DNA of 40,576 bases from Lactobacillaceae bacterium (GTDB lineage Bacteria > Bacillota > Bacilli > Lactobacillales > Lactobacillaceae), in contig JAITPD010000022.1 in NCBI GenBank assembly GCA_031289615.1, positions 1 to 40,576 of the forward strand, given 5' to 3'. This document shows, in pieces, positions 25,275 to 34,348 of the stretch (position 1 is the first letter of the stretch; each line of letters starts with the position of its first letter). The translations under genes were made by a program, and so were the position numbers. Below the pieces are notes generated by a model. The model was not told the origin of the DNA. It searched no databases and was given only the letters and a program-made list of their open reading frames with translations.

Positions 25275-26738
25275 TTATGCTACTTCTTTTGCAGGCTTTG
25301 GATCTGCCTTGTGTGAAGCCAAGAACAATGCTGGGATGATTGCCAACAATGAGAACCCAGCTGACCAAGCAAATCCCATGTTATACGCATGTGACATTGT
25401 TAGGACTGGAGTAGCTTTCACAGAGTTCAATGCGATGTTAGCCACAATCATTGCCAAGACGGCTGAACCAGCTGAACCACCGACGTTTTGAATGATCCGA
25501 GTTGCCACTGAAATTTGGCTGATGTCTTCCTTTGGTGCGCCAACGAAGGCTCCCATCATAAGAGGAACTGAAACCATTCCCATAAATGCTCCACGTAAGA
25601 AGAGAATTCCAGCTAGGAACCACAGATTTGTGCTTGGGTCGATCCAGACGAATGGAAGGGTGAACACGACCGCTCCTGCCAAGCCAATCATGACAGGAAT
25701 CCGTGGCCCACGTGAATCTGACAGATTACCAGCCCATGTCCGAGTGACGAACATCCCAACCGCTTGGGCCCCCATGATGATTCCAGACATGAGGAGTTCA
25801 TTTTTACCGAAGCTTGCAATTCCCTTGCTGACCCCTTGCATATAAAGGGGCAAAATCAGCATTGGACCGTTAGTTGTAATTCCAGCCACCAAGAGCAAAA
25901 GAGTAGTCATGTTAAAGTTACGGTTCTTAAACAACTTTAATGAAACAATGACTGACGCTGGCTTTACTAGCGCATAGACGACATACAAAATTGCTGCAAC
26001 GATCGCCAATGAAACCGCCAGTACAACATCGTGTTGGCTAAAGAATGAAACATTGGTCTTTAAGTTTGAAACACCGATGATCAAGGCTGCAAATAATCCT
26101 GATAATAGGGCAATTCCTACAAAATCAATCTTTAATTTTGGCTTAATACCAGGCATACTTGGCAAAAATAATACTACCAAGATAATAGCAATGATTGAGA
26201 TTGGAATATTCACCCAAAACATCATGTGCCAGTTGAAGTTTTGCACGATGATCGCACCAAGGGTTGGTCCCAAGACAGGAGCAATCATGATTGGCATGGC
26301 CACGATTGCCATTATTTTACCAAGCTTTTGTCCATTGGCGGCCCGCATTAGCAAAGTCGTCAAGGCAGGCATTAGCAATCCGGCTCCGGCTCCTTGGATT
26401 ACTCGACCGACGAGCAAAGTATCCATTGAAGTCGATATTCCAGAAAGTGTTGAACCAACCAGGAAGAAGACCATGGCTGTCGTGTAGACCCACTTACCAT
26501 TGAAGCGATCGGTCGCCCAACCTGCAAGAGGCACCGTGATTCCCATCATCAATGTGTAACCTGTGACAGCCCATTGCATTGCTGAAAGCGTGGTGTGTAA
26601 GTCTTTCGTCATTGTATCAATGGCAATATTGACCATCGTTGAGTCTAGCAAAGGCGCAAGTGCACCAAATGCCAAGATCAACGCAATCTTCAATAGACCT
26701 GGATCCAATTTTTTAGTGCTGTTAATTTCTTCAGTCAT
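25275..26738 (-). CDS. MFS multidrug exporter, DHA2 (EmrB/QacA) type
   Basis: The 487-residue protein has fourteen predicted membrane segments. It shows the DHA2 features LDSTMVNIAIDTM in segment 1 (about 31-43), the GWATDRFNGKWVY loop (motif A) and the VLGPTLGAIIVQNFNWHMMFWVNIP region (motif C). It expels drugs or other toxic molecules by proton exchange. It is divergent from a TetR-family gene whose product probably represses it. AAAGG is 8 nt before ATG. The transported substrate is unknown. Confidence 0.9.
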   Translation of the reverse strand: MTEEINSTKKLDPGLLKIALILAFGALAPLLDSTMVNIAIDTMTKDLHTTLSAMQWAVTGYTLMMGITVPLAGWATDRFNGKWVYTTAMVFFLVGSTLSGISTSMDTLLVGRVIQGAGAGLLMPALTTLLMRAANGQKLGKIMAIVAMPIMIAPVLGPTLGAIIVQNFNWHMMFWVNIPISIIAIILVVLFLPSMPGIKPKLKIDFVGIALLSGLFAALIIGVSNLKTNVSFFSQHDVVLAVSLAIVAAILYVVYALVKPASVIVSLKLFKNRNFNMTTLLLLVAGITTNGPMLILPLYMQGVSKGIASFGKNELLMSGIIMGAQAVGMFVTRTWAGNLSDSRGPRIPVMIGLAGAVVFTLPFVWIDPSTNLWFLAGILFLRGAFMGMVSVPLMMGAFVGAPKEDISQISVATRIIQNVGGSAGSAVLAMIVANIALNSVKATPVLTMSHAYNMGFAWSAGFSLLAIIPALFLASHKADPKPAKEVA

Positions 26739-26788
26739 AATAATAACCTTTCCTTTTTAGAAACACTATGTCTCTTATTTATGTAATT

Positions 26789-26858
26789 AGAATACACCAT
26801 CCTAAAATAAAAGTCAACTTGTATCTTATTTTTGATGTTATAATGAGTTTAACAAACA
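26789..26858. promoter_or_regulatory. Divergent promoter and operator region of the MFS exporter and tetR
   Basis: For the exporter, on the minus strand, TTGACT (26817-26812), a 17-bp spacer and TATTCT (26794-26789) match sigma-A. A TATAAT box for tetR lies near 26837-26842. The inverted repeat AAAATAA-N15-TTATTTT (about 26804-26832) overlaps the exporter -35 and is a candidate TetR operator. Confidence 0.65.
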
Positions 26859-26880
26859 AATATGAAGGAGGTGTGATACG

Positions 26881-27468
26881 ATGCCTGAAAAGAAATCCCG
26901 TAAGCGCGGGGACGAATTAACTGATGAAATTTATAAGGTTGCACTAGAGATTGTTCGCAAAGATGGTTATATGGCTTTGAATTTTAATGAAGTTGCTAAG
27001 CGGGCTGAAACGAGTCGTTCGGTTTTGTATCGGCGTTGGGACACACCTTTTGAGCTGATGTTTGAAGCCGCACGTCATGGTGTTCCTGAACGGAAGGCCA
27101 GCGATTTTGATACTGGTAGTCTGCGGGGCGATTTGTTGGCGATTTTAAATACTTATTGGGCCAGCACAAACGCACGGATGGGATTCTTGGCGGTTGCCAC
27201 TGCACTTGAGGTGAGTCGAGGGAATCAAGCGGTTGCAAAACGGATTCAAAACATTAGGGACATTAATAAGACGCGTTTGAATGAAATATTTGATCGGGCC
27301 ATCGAACGTGATGAAATGAAGCGTTACCCCGCCGAAGTTGTTTATAATGTTGTTTTGAATCACATTCGGCTTGTTGTGATGTGGGATTTGACAGTCACGA
27401 AAGAAGATATTGTTTCATTAGTAGATGATGTGTGGATGCCATCGATTTTAACAGCGCAGGCAGATTAA
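26881..27468 (+). CDS. TetR-family regulator of the divergent exporter
   Basis: The 195-residue protein has a TetR helix-turn-helix (GDELTDEIYKVALEIVRKDG... MALNFNEVAKRAETSRSVLYRRWDTPFEL, about 10-60) and a TetR_C_11-like ligand domain with the W-ST-N-ARMGFLAVATALEVSRG segment. It is divergent from the MFS gene with promoters overlapping, so local repression lifted by a drug ligand is the likely role. AAGGAGGTGTG precedes ATG, one of the strongest ribosome sites in the window. Confidence 0.88.
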   Translation: MPEKKSRKRGDELTDEIYKVALEIVRKDGYMALNFNEVAKRAETSRSVLYRRWDTPFELMFEAARHGVPERKASDFDTGSLRGDLLAILNTYWASTNARMGFLAVATALEVSRGNQAVAKRIQNIRDINKTRLNEIFDRAIERDEMKRYPAEVVYNVVLNHIRLVVMWDLTVTKEDIVSLVDDVWMPSILTAQAD

Positions 27469-27519
27469 AAAGCTGAACTAACTCGTAAAATGTGCGAATT
27501 GGCTCAGCTTTATTTTATT
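27468..27519 (+). terminator. Terminator of tetR
   Basis: AAAGCTGA and TCAGCTTT pair, with inner CGAATTGG/CTAACTCG complementarity, followed by ATTTTATTTTTAC. Confidence 0.82.
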
Positions 27520-27561
27520 TTTACAATTTTTTGTTCATCAGGTCTATTTGACATAGAGATC

Positions 27562-29001
27562 TTATTTCTTGGTGAACTTGACGATGCCTTCCCAGCGAGC
27601 GGTTTGCGGGAACATGTCGATCGGTTGGATGTACTCGACGTTGTAGACCTTAACTAGATCAACGAGATCCCGGGCGAGCGTTGATTCGTTACAGGAAATG
27701 TAGACGAATTTTTCTGGCGCATGTGCAAGAATCGTGTTGATTAAGTTTTCGTCGAGGCCAGTGCGCGGTGGATCAACGACGAGAGCATCGGCATGCCAAC
27801 CAGCTGCGGCCCATTGAGGAATGAGTTCTTCAGCGGCGCCAACAAAGTACTTAGCATTTGTGGCGTGGTTTTCTAATGCGTTTAGATTGGCATCATCAAT
27901 TGCCTCTTTGACAGTGTCCATTCCACGAATTTCAGCAGCAGATTCAGCAAGTGAAATTCCAATTGTTCCAACTCCAGAGTATGCGTCTATTAATTTTTCA
28001 GCATGTGTGAGATCAAGAGCGGTTAAAGCCTCTTGATATAGGCGAGCAGTTTGCTTGGGATTGAGTTGTAGGAACGCACGAGGGGAGAGCTTAAACTTTT
28101 TACCATTAATTTCTTCGGTAATATACGCATCACCCCAAAGAAGCTTGGTTTCATTACCCCAAATCAAAGATGTTTCGCCGGGATTGATGTTTTGGCTGAT
28201 TGAAACAACTTCAGGCAACTCAGTGTTAATCAGCGAGATTAGTTCTGCAAGGTCCGGAATCTTGGCTGTATTTGTGACAATTGTGAGCTGGACTTCTCCG
28301 GTTGATTCACTAACTCGCGCGACCAAGGTTTTAACGACACCATCATCACGTTTTTCATCATAAATAGGAGTTTCTAGCTTAACAAGGTGGTCACGAACGG
28401 TGCGCACAGTTTTGAGAGTGGCAGGATGTTGAGTTGACACCTTTGGTAAGTCTACCAAGAAATGCGAATTGCGTTTATACATACCAACAGAGACAGACCC
28501 GTCTTTCATTTGACGAACCGGGAACTGCGCTTTGTTACGGTAACCAGTCGGATCTTCCATTCCGATAGTTGGCTTGATTTCGATTTTTTCGAAGTTGGCT
28601 GGCTTGTACTTTTCGAGTGCTTGGAGAATCACGTCTTGCTTAAATTCTAACTGTTTTGGATAGGCTAGATGCTCAAGCTCAAAACCACCAACTTCTTGAT
28701 TATCGACTGGCTCAACACGATCAGGAGAAGTTTGCTTAAACTTGCGAATCTCAGCTTCAATAAACTTGTTCGTGAAGTTAGTGACCTTTACATCAACCAC
28801 CTCGCCAGGTAGAGCACCAGGAATGAATGTAATCTTGCGTTTGAAAGATCCAATTCCTTCACCATTGATACCAAGTCGTTTTACGGTGATCAGCAACTTC
28901 TCGCCGATTTTAACTTGGACATCTTGTGGTTTTTGATTATTTGTTCCACGTGAAACATTTTTAGATTTATTAAATTGATTGGGGCGTTTATTATATGCCA
29001 T
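27562..29001 (-). CDS. rlmCD: 23S rRNA (uracil-5-)-methyltransferase, RlmCD/TrmA-like
   Basis: The 479-residue enzyme has an N-terminal lysine- and asparagine-rich tail, a TRAM domain (about 30-88), then a SAM methyltransferase core with LIDAYSGVGTIG (about 340-351), DPPRTGLD and the catalytic cysteine in YISCNEST. Gram-positive RlmCD methylates U747 and U1939; which sites apply here is not visible. Proteobacterial RlmD has four cysteines for an iron-sulfur cluster near the CGGCQ-type motif. Here the segment reads VGGFELEHL and lacks them. A parS site lies inside the N-terminal coding part. Confidence 0.9.
   Translation of the reverse strand: MAYNKRPNQFNKSKNVSRGTNNQKPQDVQVKIGEKLLITVKRLGINGEGIGSFKRKITFIPGALPGEVVDVKVTNFTNKFIEAEIRKFKQTSPDRVEPVDNQEVGGFELEHLAYPKQLEFKQDVILQALEKYKPANFEKIEIKPTIGMEDPTGYRNKAQFPVRQMKDGSVSVGMYKRNSHFLVDLPKVSTQHPATLKTVRTVRDHLVKLETPIYDEKRDDGVVKTLVARVSESTGEVQLTIVTNTAKIPDLAELISLINTELPEVVSISQNINPGETSLIWGNETKLLWGDAYITEEINGKKFKLSPRAFLQLNPKQTARLYQEALTALDLTHAEKLIDAYSGVGTIGISLAESAAEIRGMDTVKEAIDDANLNALENHATNAKYFVGAAEELIPQWAAAGWHADALVVDPPRTGLDENLINTILAHAPEKFVYISCNESTLARDLVDLVKVYNVEYIQPIDMFPQTARWEGIVKFTKK
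28942..28957. other. parS: parS site 2 (inside rlmCD)
   Basis: TGTTCCACGTGAAACA, identical to site 1, lies in codons for the N-terminal tail of the methyltransferase (protein NVSRGT). The tail is low-complexity and tolerates the sequence constraint. Confidence 0.92.
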
Positions 29002-29070
29002 ATTCGTTCTACAAGGGATAAACCCAGCTCCTTTTTTATTGATAGTTTAATTTTAGCACGCCAGGCAAAT

Positions 29071-29110
29071 AAAAAATGGAATTGAACAGGATTAATGTTC
29101 GAATTCCATT
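29071..29110 (-). terminator. Terminator of the aldo/keto reductase gene
   Basis: On the minus strand AATGGAATTCGAAC pairs with GTTCAATTCCATT, then runs into TTTTTATTTG. Confidence 0.88.
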
Positions 29111-29121
29111 AATTTGAAAAT

Positions 29122-29979
29122 TTAGAAATCAGTTTCATCAGGGTTAGTATGGTTGCCAGCAACTCCTTGCAACTTGTCGATCTTTGTCATATCTTCGTCA
29201 CTTAACTCAAAGTCAAAAAGCTGTGCATTGTGAATGATGCGTTCTTTGTGGGTAGACTTTGGCAAAGGCAAGAAACCATGTTGCAATGACCAACGAAGAG
29301 CAGTTTGTGCGGATGACTTACCGTATTTTGCACCAATTTCACGCAATTCAGGAACAGCCAACAAACGGCTTGTTGCTAATGGGGAGTACGCTTCTGTCAA
29401 AGTGTTTTGTTGATCATTAAATGCAACAGCTTCAGTTTCGAGATCAGAAGGGTTTGCAAATAGTTGATTAACAGCTGGAATAACTTTAGCTGTTTTCAAC
29501 AATGCTTCATAGTGATGTGGTTGAAAGTTTGAGATTCCAATTGCGCGAACCTTTCCTTCAGCATACGACTCTTCCATCGCGCGCCAAGATTCAGCATTGG
29601 CAGTTTCCCAATCTTTACGAGTTTTCACTGGATTTGGCCAATGAATCAGATAAAGATCTAGATAATCTAGTTGCAACTTTTCTAGTGACTTAGCCAGAGC
29701 TCCCTTAGCCTCTTCATATGAATGCTTATCATTCCATAACTTTGAGGTTACAAATAATGTTTCACGTGGAACACCAGAATCTTTGATCGCTTTACCAATT
29801 GAAACTTCATTGCCGTAGATAGCAGCCGTATCAATGTGACGATAACCTGCTTCAAGTGCATCAAGTGTGCTTTGGTAAGCCACATCGCCTTCGGGGGTTT
29901 GCCACGTTCCAAAGCCAATGATTGGAATTTTGACACCGTTATTTAATTCGTAAGTGTCCGTGAGTGAAGTAATAGCCAT
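29122..29979 (-). CDS. Aldo/keto reductase
   Basis: The 285-residue NADPH-dependent oxidoreductase is of the 2,5-diketo-gluconate reductase (AKR5) type. The catalytic tetrad is visible: Asp and Tyr in RHIDTAAIYGNE (about 47-58), Lys in VTSKLWND (about 80) and His in YLIHWPNP (about 112). The C-terminal cofactor site LPKSTHKERI is present. Substrate is unknown; these enzymes reduce small aldehydes and ketones. It is divergent from a TetR gene that may control it. GGAGG is 9 nt before ATG. A parS site lies within the coding sequence. Confidence 0.93.
   Translation of the reverse strand: MAITSLTDTYELNNGVKIPIIGFGTWQTPEGDVAYQSTLDALEAGYRHIDTAAIYGNEVSIGKAIKDSGVPRETLFVTSKLWNDKHSYEEAKGALAKSLEKLQLDYLDLYLIHWPNPVKTRKDWETANAESWRAMEESYAEGKVRAIGISNFQPHHYEALLKTAKVIPAVNQLFANPSDLETEAVAFNDQQNTLTEAYSPLATSRLLAVPELREIGAKYGKSSAQTALRWSLQHGFLPLPKSTHKERIIHNAQLFDFELSDEDMTKIDKLQGVAGNHTNPDETDF
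29758..29773. other. parS: parS site 3 (inside the aldo/keto reductase gene)
   Basis: TGTTTCACGTGGAACA, the reverse complement of sites 1 and 2, overlaps the codons for VPRETLF near the middle of the first quarter of the enzyme. Confidence 0.92.
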
Positions 29980-30176
29980 AGTTTTAATCCTCCAAATAAA
30001 TTGGACTTCCTAAGTCTGTTTGCAGCTGATTTTGATGGATATGTTAGAAACACGTGTTCCACGACAGAACTGAACCATCTTTTTGCCTATACACTTATTA
30101 TATTCCATATTAATAGAATTAGCATAGTTAAGATTGTTGCTTTATAATAGGTAGAAGATTAAAGAAAGGCAGAAAT

Positions 30177-30749
30177 GTGATGGCTAAAATTACAAACGGC
30201 GAAATCTTTCAGGCGGCTCGTGATGTTTTGGAAGAAAAAGACGTTGATAAGGCGCGTTTAGCAGATGTAGCACGGAAATTAAACGTTTCGCATGCTGCCT
30301 TGTACAAACACTTTGAAAATAAAGAAGCGTTGTTTGATGCAATGCACAGTGAGTGGCTTGATCGCATTGACCAACCAATTTTAAAACAGGCAGTTAGAGT
30401 TAATGTTGACGAACGAGAGGACAAGTTACATGATTGGTTGCAAGCATTTTTGACCATTCGGGAAGATGCGTTTCTAAACGATCGAGTGATGATGCACTAT
30501 TATAAGTTAAAAGTGGCTGAAGCACCAGAGTTGATCAATGAGCGTTTGATAGAGTTTGCTGAAGCTGTTGAGCGAATCATGGCGTGGGATACTTTTCGAA
30601 GCCAACGTGGTTTGACTGTCATGATGGCATTTACTTATTTTTATCATCCGTTCTTTGCTGATAAATGGAGCGATAATTTGTTCCAACCATTATTTGAGTC
30701 GACCTGGCTAGAATTATTGCCTGTCATTCGGCAAGAATTGGAAGAATAA
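30177..30749 (+). CDS. TetR-family regulator
   Basis: The 190-residue protein has an N-terminal helix-turn-helix (EIFQAARDVLEEKDVDKARLADVARKLNVSHAALYKHFENKEALF read in two parts: about 8-22 and 26-52) and an all-helical C-terminal domain. It resembles the regulator at 5144-5698. It is divergent from the aldo/keto reductase gene. GTG 30177 and ATG 30180 are both possible starts after AAAGG. A near-palindrome GAAACACGTGTTCC at about 30046-30059, in the reductase leader, is a possible operator. Confidence 0.85.
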   Translation: MMAKITNGEIFQAARDVLEEKDVDKARLADVARKLNVSHAALYKHFENKEALFDAMHSEWLDRIDQPILKQAVRVNVDEREDKLHDWLQAFLTIREDAFLNDRVMMHYYKLKVAEAPELINERLIEFAEAVERIMAWDTFRSQRGLTVMMAFTYFYHPFFADKWSDNLFQPLFESTWLELLPVIRQELEE

Positions 30750-30765
30750 TGTTCCACGTGAAACA
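30750..30765. other. parS: parS site 4
   Basis: TGTTCCACGTGAAACA starts at the end of the TetR stop codon and lies between it and the acyP ribosome site, so it fills the 28-bp gap between these genes. Confidence 0.92.
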
Positions 30766-30777
30766 AAAGGTGGCTAG

Positions 30778-31053
30778 ATGAATAAGACAATTAAAATCAT
30801 AGTTTCTGGTCGTGTTCAAGGCGTGGGCTTTCGTTGGTCAACCAAAGCAGTCGCAGAGAAGTTAGCGATTCGTGGAACTGTCAGAAACCTACCAGATGGC
30901 ACAGTTGAAATTATTGCGCAGAGTGGTGAACAAAGATTGAGCGAATTTATTCAAGCAATTAAGGCTGGACCATCAACTTTTGCAAATGTTTCACAGTTAA
31001 AAATTGAAAAGTTGGACAATCATCACGAATATCCAACATTTCGCATCATATAA
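30778..31053 (+). CDS. acyP: Acylphosphatase
   Basis: The 91-residue enzyme hydrolyses acyl phosphates such as acetyl phosphate or 1,3-bisphosphoglycerate. The phosphate-binding loop VSGRVQGVGFRWST (about 9-22) holds the catalytic Arg, and the GTVRNLPDGTVEI strand holds the catalytic Asn (about Asn38). Length matches the family. AAAGGTGG lies just before ATG. It probably shares a transcript with the upstream tetR or the downstream AI-2E-family gene, 12 bp away. Confidence 0.95.
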   Translation: MNKTIKIIVSGRVQGVGFRWSTKAVAEKLAIRGTVRNLPDGTVEIIAQSGEQRLSEFIQAIKAGPSTFANVSQLKIEKLDNHHEYPTFRII

Positions 31054-31065
31054 GTCGAGGAAATT

Positions 31066-32178
31066 ATGTTAGAAAAATTAAAGAAAAACTCCATTTTATT
31101 TTGGTCAGTCGAACTGTTAGTGATAGCAATCTTGTTATTAGTGGTATCACAGCTGACATTTATCTTAGAACCGATTTTTAAATTCATCGGCGCAGTCTTT
31201 GTTCCAGTGTTGATTTCAGGATTGTTGTACTATATTTTAAATCCGATCGTTAACTTACTAGTCAAAGTTAAAATATCAAAGAAATTGACAATTCCGCGCT
31301 GGCTCGCATCATTATTGATGATTTTAATCTTATTAGCAATTATCATCACTGCATTAGCGAACATGTTGCCAAGAGTTGTTGAGCAAATTATAAACTTGGT
31401 TCATTCTGCACCAGCCGTAATAAGCGAAGGAAAGCATTGGATCGAGCTGTCATCTAAGTGGCATTGGGTTCAAACGTTGGGATTGAGTATTGATTCTGAT
31501 ACGATTCAAAATGGTATTCAAAAATTTGGTTCACAAATCCTTAATGGGATGGCGAGTGGGGCTGGGCAAATCGCCAGCTCAGTCATCGGATACGTTGTAT
31601 ATGCTTTGACGATTCCGGTGATGACTTTTTACATGTTGAGCGACGGGCATAAGCTGATTCCCTTTATTCAAAATTGGTTCCCACATCGGAAGGAAGACTT
31701 GGCTGAGGTTGCGGCACGGATTAATGATACGTTGTCACACTATATTATGGGGCAAGTATTTGAAATGATGTACGTTGGTGTTGCGACTGGGATTGGGTAC
31801 TTCGCGATTGGCCAAAAATACGCGTTGTTGCTAGGTATTATTGCCGGAATTGCGAACATCGTACCGTACTTGGGACCTTATATCGGGATCGTACCTGCGC
31901 TCTTTGTTGCTCTTTCAATGGGCGGATGGCAATTGGTCTGGACGGTTGTGGTCGTTGGAATTGTGCATTTGATTGATGGAAACATCATTTATCCACGGAT
32001 TATTGGTGGACGGTTGAATATTCATCCGTTGACGATTATTATTTTGTTGTTAGCAGCAGGAAATGTTGCCGGCGCATTAGGAATGATTCTGGTCATCCCA
32101 ACTTACGCAATTCTGCGAACACTGGCTGTCTATCTTTGGGAATTCTTTTATAAGAAGGAAGCAGAACTTAAAGCATAG
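31066..32178 (+). CDS. AI-2E/PerM-family membrane protein
   Basis: The 370-residue protein has about eight predicted membrane segments with a central soluble stretch, and matches the UPF0118/PerM/YtvI family. The GGWQLVWTVVVVGIVHLIDGN and YPRIIGGRLNIHPLTII stretches are typical (about 283-325), the latter read in two parts. Proposed roles are autoinducer-2 export, Na+(or Li+)/H+ exchange or a general permease; specificity cannot be assigned. GAGG is 5 nt before ATG. It follows acyP closely. Confidence 0.88.
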   Translation: MLEKLKKNSILFWSVELLVIAILLLVVSQLTFILEPIFKFIGAVFVPVLISGLLYYILNPIVNLLVKVKISKKLTIPRWLASLLMILILLAIIITALANMLPRVVEQIINLVHSAPAVISEGKHWIELSSKWHWVQTLGLSIDSDTIQNGIQKFGSQILNGMASGAGQIASSVIGYVVYALTIPVMTFYMLSDGHKLIPFIQNWFPHRKEDLAEVAARINDTLSHYIMGQVFEMMYVGVATGIGYFAIGQKYALLLGIIAGIANIVPYLGPYIGIVPALFVALSMGGWQLVWTVVVVGIVHLIDGNIIYPRIIGGRLNIHPLTIIILLLAAGNVAGALGMILVIPTYAILRTLAVYLWEFFYKKEAELKA

Positions 32179-32186
32179 GTATTGTT

Positions 32187-32333
32187 GAAACGTCATGATT
32201 AATTTCATGGCGTTTTTATTATGTTACAAATGACGATTATTTTGTAATATGTTAAAAAAACGTTTATTCGGACGTTATTTAGTAGACTAAAATATTTTAT
32301 GTAAACGTTTTACTTTTAAATTTTAAGGAGATG
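32187..32333 (+). repeat. Duplicated promoter region, copy 1
   Basis: This ~147-bp block recurs at 34349-34495 with only scattered differences. It holds the terminator, an inverted repeat TTACAAA-N10-TTTGTAA (32224-32247), an AACGTTTA/TAAACGTT pair bracketing the segment about 32259-32309, and a TAAAAT -10-like box near 32288-32293. It is the probable promoter of the metalloprotease gene. The repeat and pairings suggest a shared regulator of both transcripts. Confidence 0.85.
32189..32217 (+). terminator. Terminator of the acyP/AI-2E-family operon
   Basis: AACGTCATGA and TTCATGGCGTT pair, followed by TTTTATT. The same hairpin, with altered bases (AGCGGCATGA/TTCATGGCGCT), recurs at 34351-34379 as part of a duplicated upstream region. 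Confidence 0.85.
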
Positions 32334-32341
32334 ATAGTTTT

Positions 32342-33710
32342 ATGAAAGTTCGTCAAATAGTGCTTTGGTTAAGCGCCTTTGCATTCGCAATGGTTTTTTT
32401 CTACTGAAGCATTTGCGGATAATTCAGCGACGGTTACTTATCAAGCACATATTGAAGAGACTGGTTGGCAGGGAACTGTTAAGAATGATCAAGTGGCTGG
32501 CACAACTGGAAAAAGGTTGCGAATTGAGGCATTTAAAATTAATTTGCAAAACGATTCTGGTAAAACAGGCACATTGCAGTATCGCGCGCATGTTGAGAAC
32601 ATTGGATGGCAAAATTGGGTTGGAGCTGGACAAGTTGCAGGTACAACTGGGAGAAGTTTGCGAGTAGAAGCTTTTCAAATTCATCTTACTGGACAGTTAG
32701 CGCAATATTATTATGTGCAATATCGTGCGCATGTCGAAAATATTGGTTGGCAAGATTGGACAAGCAATGGTGGCACTGCTGGAACAGTTGGTCAAGGGTT
32801 ACGAGTAGAGGCGTTCCAGATTAATATCGTACCCAAAAACTGGTGGAAGGTTGTATCAACATCAACGTATAGTTATAATAAATCTGGCTATCAATTCTAT
32901 GCACTTAGACAAATTGGGCGTGCAGATGGATTATACAGTTCCCCATGGATGACAAGCGCAGACGCGACTGTTGAAAATCATGATGCGCAGGGATATAACG
33001 GAACGATTGTGTATGCAGATAAGGAAGCTGTAGTTAAGGATCCTGCCGGTGGAAATCACGCTGTTGTGCACATTAACTTGAATGGTAAATGGTCTTGGAT
33101 TGATAAGGGTGGCTTGAGCTGGGACACAAATGCTACAGCTACAACAACTGATGACCATTATCCAATGTATCAAGGTAATTCGTTGAATGCGAATAACCAA
33201 ATTGTTTATAAGGCTGATGGTACGGCATACTCAGATTTGATTGATAAAGCGGCCAATGATTGGAATGCCAAACTTGGTCGAATCGTCTTTGTAAAGGCTG
33301 GGTCAGATTTAAGCAAAGTTAATTTGAAGATATCTGATTCACAAGATGGATTAAATGGTAATGTAGCAATTACTTGGTATACTGTCGGTAAAATGGAGCT
33401 CAATACCTCATACTTTGGTAAAAGCTTTACAAATGCTCAGGTAAACCAAGGAATCATTGAACATGAGATGGGACACGCGTTAGGAATTGATCATACTGGT
33501 CGTGATGGACAGACTTGGTCATGGTCAAATCCGCAAGACGCCATGTGGTCAAGTTCTGCACCTAACAATGTTCAAAGACTTACAACTGCTGATATAAATG
33601 CTGTTAAATTGGGCATTAATTTGGGCCTTGCAAGTAATACAGCATATCCATATGTAAATAAAGCTAGTGACGGTGATGATTTTGTAGCTGTTACCACGGT
33701 ATCAAAGTAG
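32342..33710 (+). pseudogene. Secreted ChW-repeat zinc metalloprotease, frameshifted in the signal peptide
   Basis: ATG 32342 follows AAGGAGATG and encodes a signal peptide (MKVRQIVLWLSAFAFAMV). A seven-T run (32394-32400) shifts the frame, so translation stops at TGA 32405-32407. With one T less, the frame continues as FSTEAFADNS, giving a normal AFA/D cleavage site. The mature part holds three ChW repeats of about 45 residues (each with GW and GxxLR(I/V)EAF), then a linker and a metzincin-like protease domain with HEMGHALGIDH at 33462-33494. It is secreted and likely binds the wall. The state may be phase-variable, a true mutation or a sequence error. Confidence 0.85.
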
Positions 33711-33725
33711 GAGGGGATTAATAAA

Positions 33726-34307
33726 ATGACTAGTGATAAGAAATTTTTAAGTTTGATTTTGATTAGTACGATTGCCCTAACGGCGTTTGGTGGACGAATT
33801 ACGTCTAATGTATATGCGGACAATAATCCTGTTGCTTCAGATTCCGTAACTGGCTTCACAGGAGTAGGGCCAATGTCTGATACTGATCCAAATTCACCAT
33901 TAGGGTATTTTGTAAATGGTCGACTAGTTAAGCCAGTTTCGAATACTGAAAAAGATGAATTTAATCAAGGATGGGTTTATGAAAATGGCGAATTTGTTGA
34001 TCCAAACACGTTAATAGCAGATGGCCCAGGATCGAACATGATAAGGATCGATCCTACCACACCCACTAAAACGCCAGCAACACCGAACCAACAAAATAAT
34101 CCAAGCACGACTGCAAGTCAAAGTGCAGCACCAACGACGGCAACTCTAGCTTCTGGAAGCACAACTGTAACCAAGCAAGCTACAGACGGAAAGACTCTAT
34201 TGCCTGCAACCGATGCTACTTCTAACTTTGGAATTACTGCATTGGTTTTATCAGCAACAGCAGGAATCTTTGGATTATTTGGTTCATTGTTAAAGCGCAA
34301 CAAGTAA
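33726..34307 (+). CDS. Secreted protein with LPATD-type wall-anchor signal, paralogue 1
   Basis: The 193-residue protein has a signal peptide (cleavage after VYA, about residue 33), a proline/threonine/serine-rich stalk (about 113-155) and a C-terminal sorting-signal layout: LPATDATSN, then a hydrophobic stretch and KRNK tail. The LPXTG glycine is missing (LPAT-D). The conserved middle part includes PLGYFVNGRLVKPV and a WVYENGEFV motif. No family is recognised. It starts 16 bp after the metalloprotease stop and its ribosome site AGGAGGGG overlaps that stop, so the two are co-transcribed. Confidence 0.82.
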   Translation: MTSDKKFLSLILISTIALTAFGGRITSNVYADNNPVASDSVTGFTGVGPMSDTDPNSPLGYFVNGRLVKPVSNTEKDEFNQGWVYENGEFVDPNTLIADGPGSNMIRIDPTTPTKTPATPNQQNNPSTTASQSAAPTTATLASGSTTVTKQATDGKTLLPATDATSNFGITALVLSATAGIFGLFGSLLKRNK

Positions 34308-34348
34308 TAAAAATTTTAATACGCTGATATTTAACAGCTAAAGAAAAT

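Noticed and set aside
30046-30059. GAAACACGTGTTCC as parS
   Set aside because: The flanks around CACGTG are inverted relative to parS. It is more likely an operator of the TetR gene or chance.
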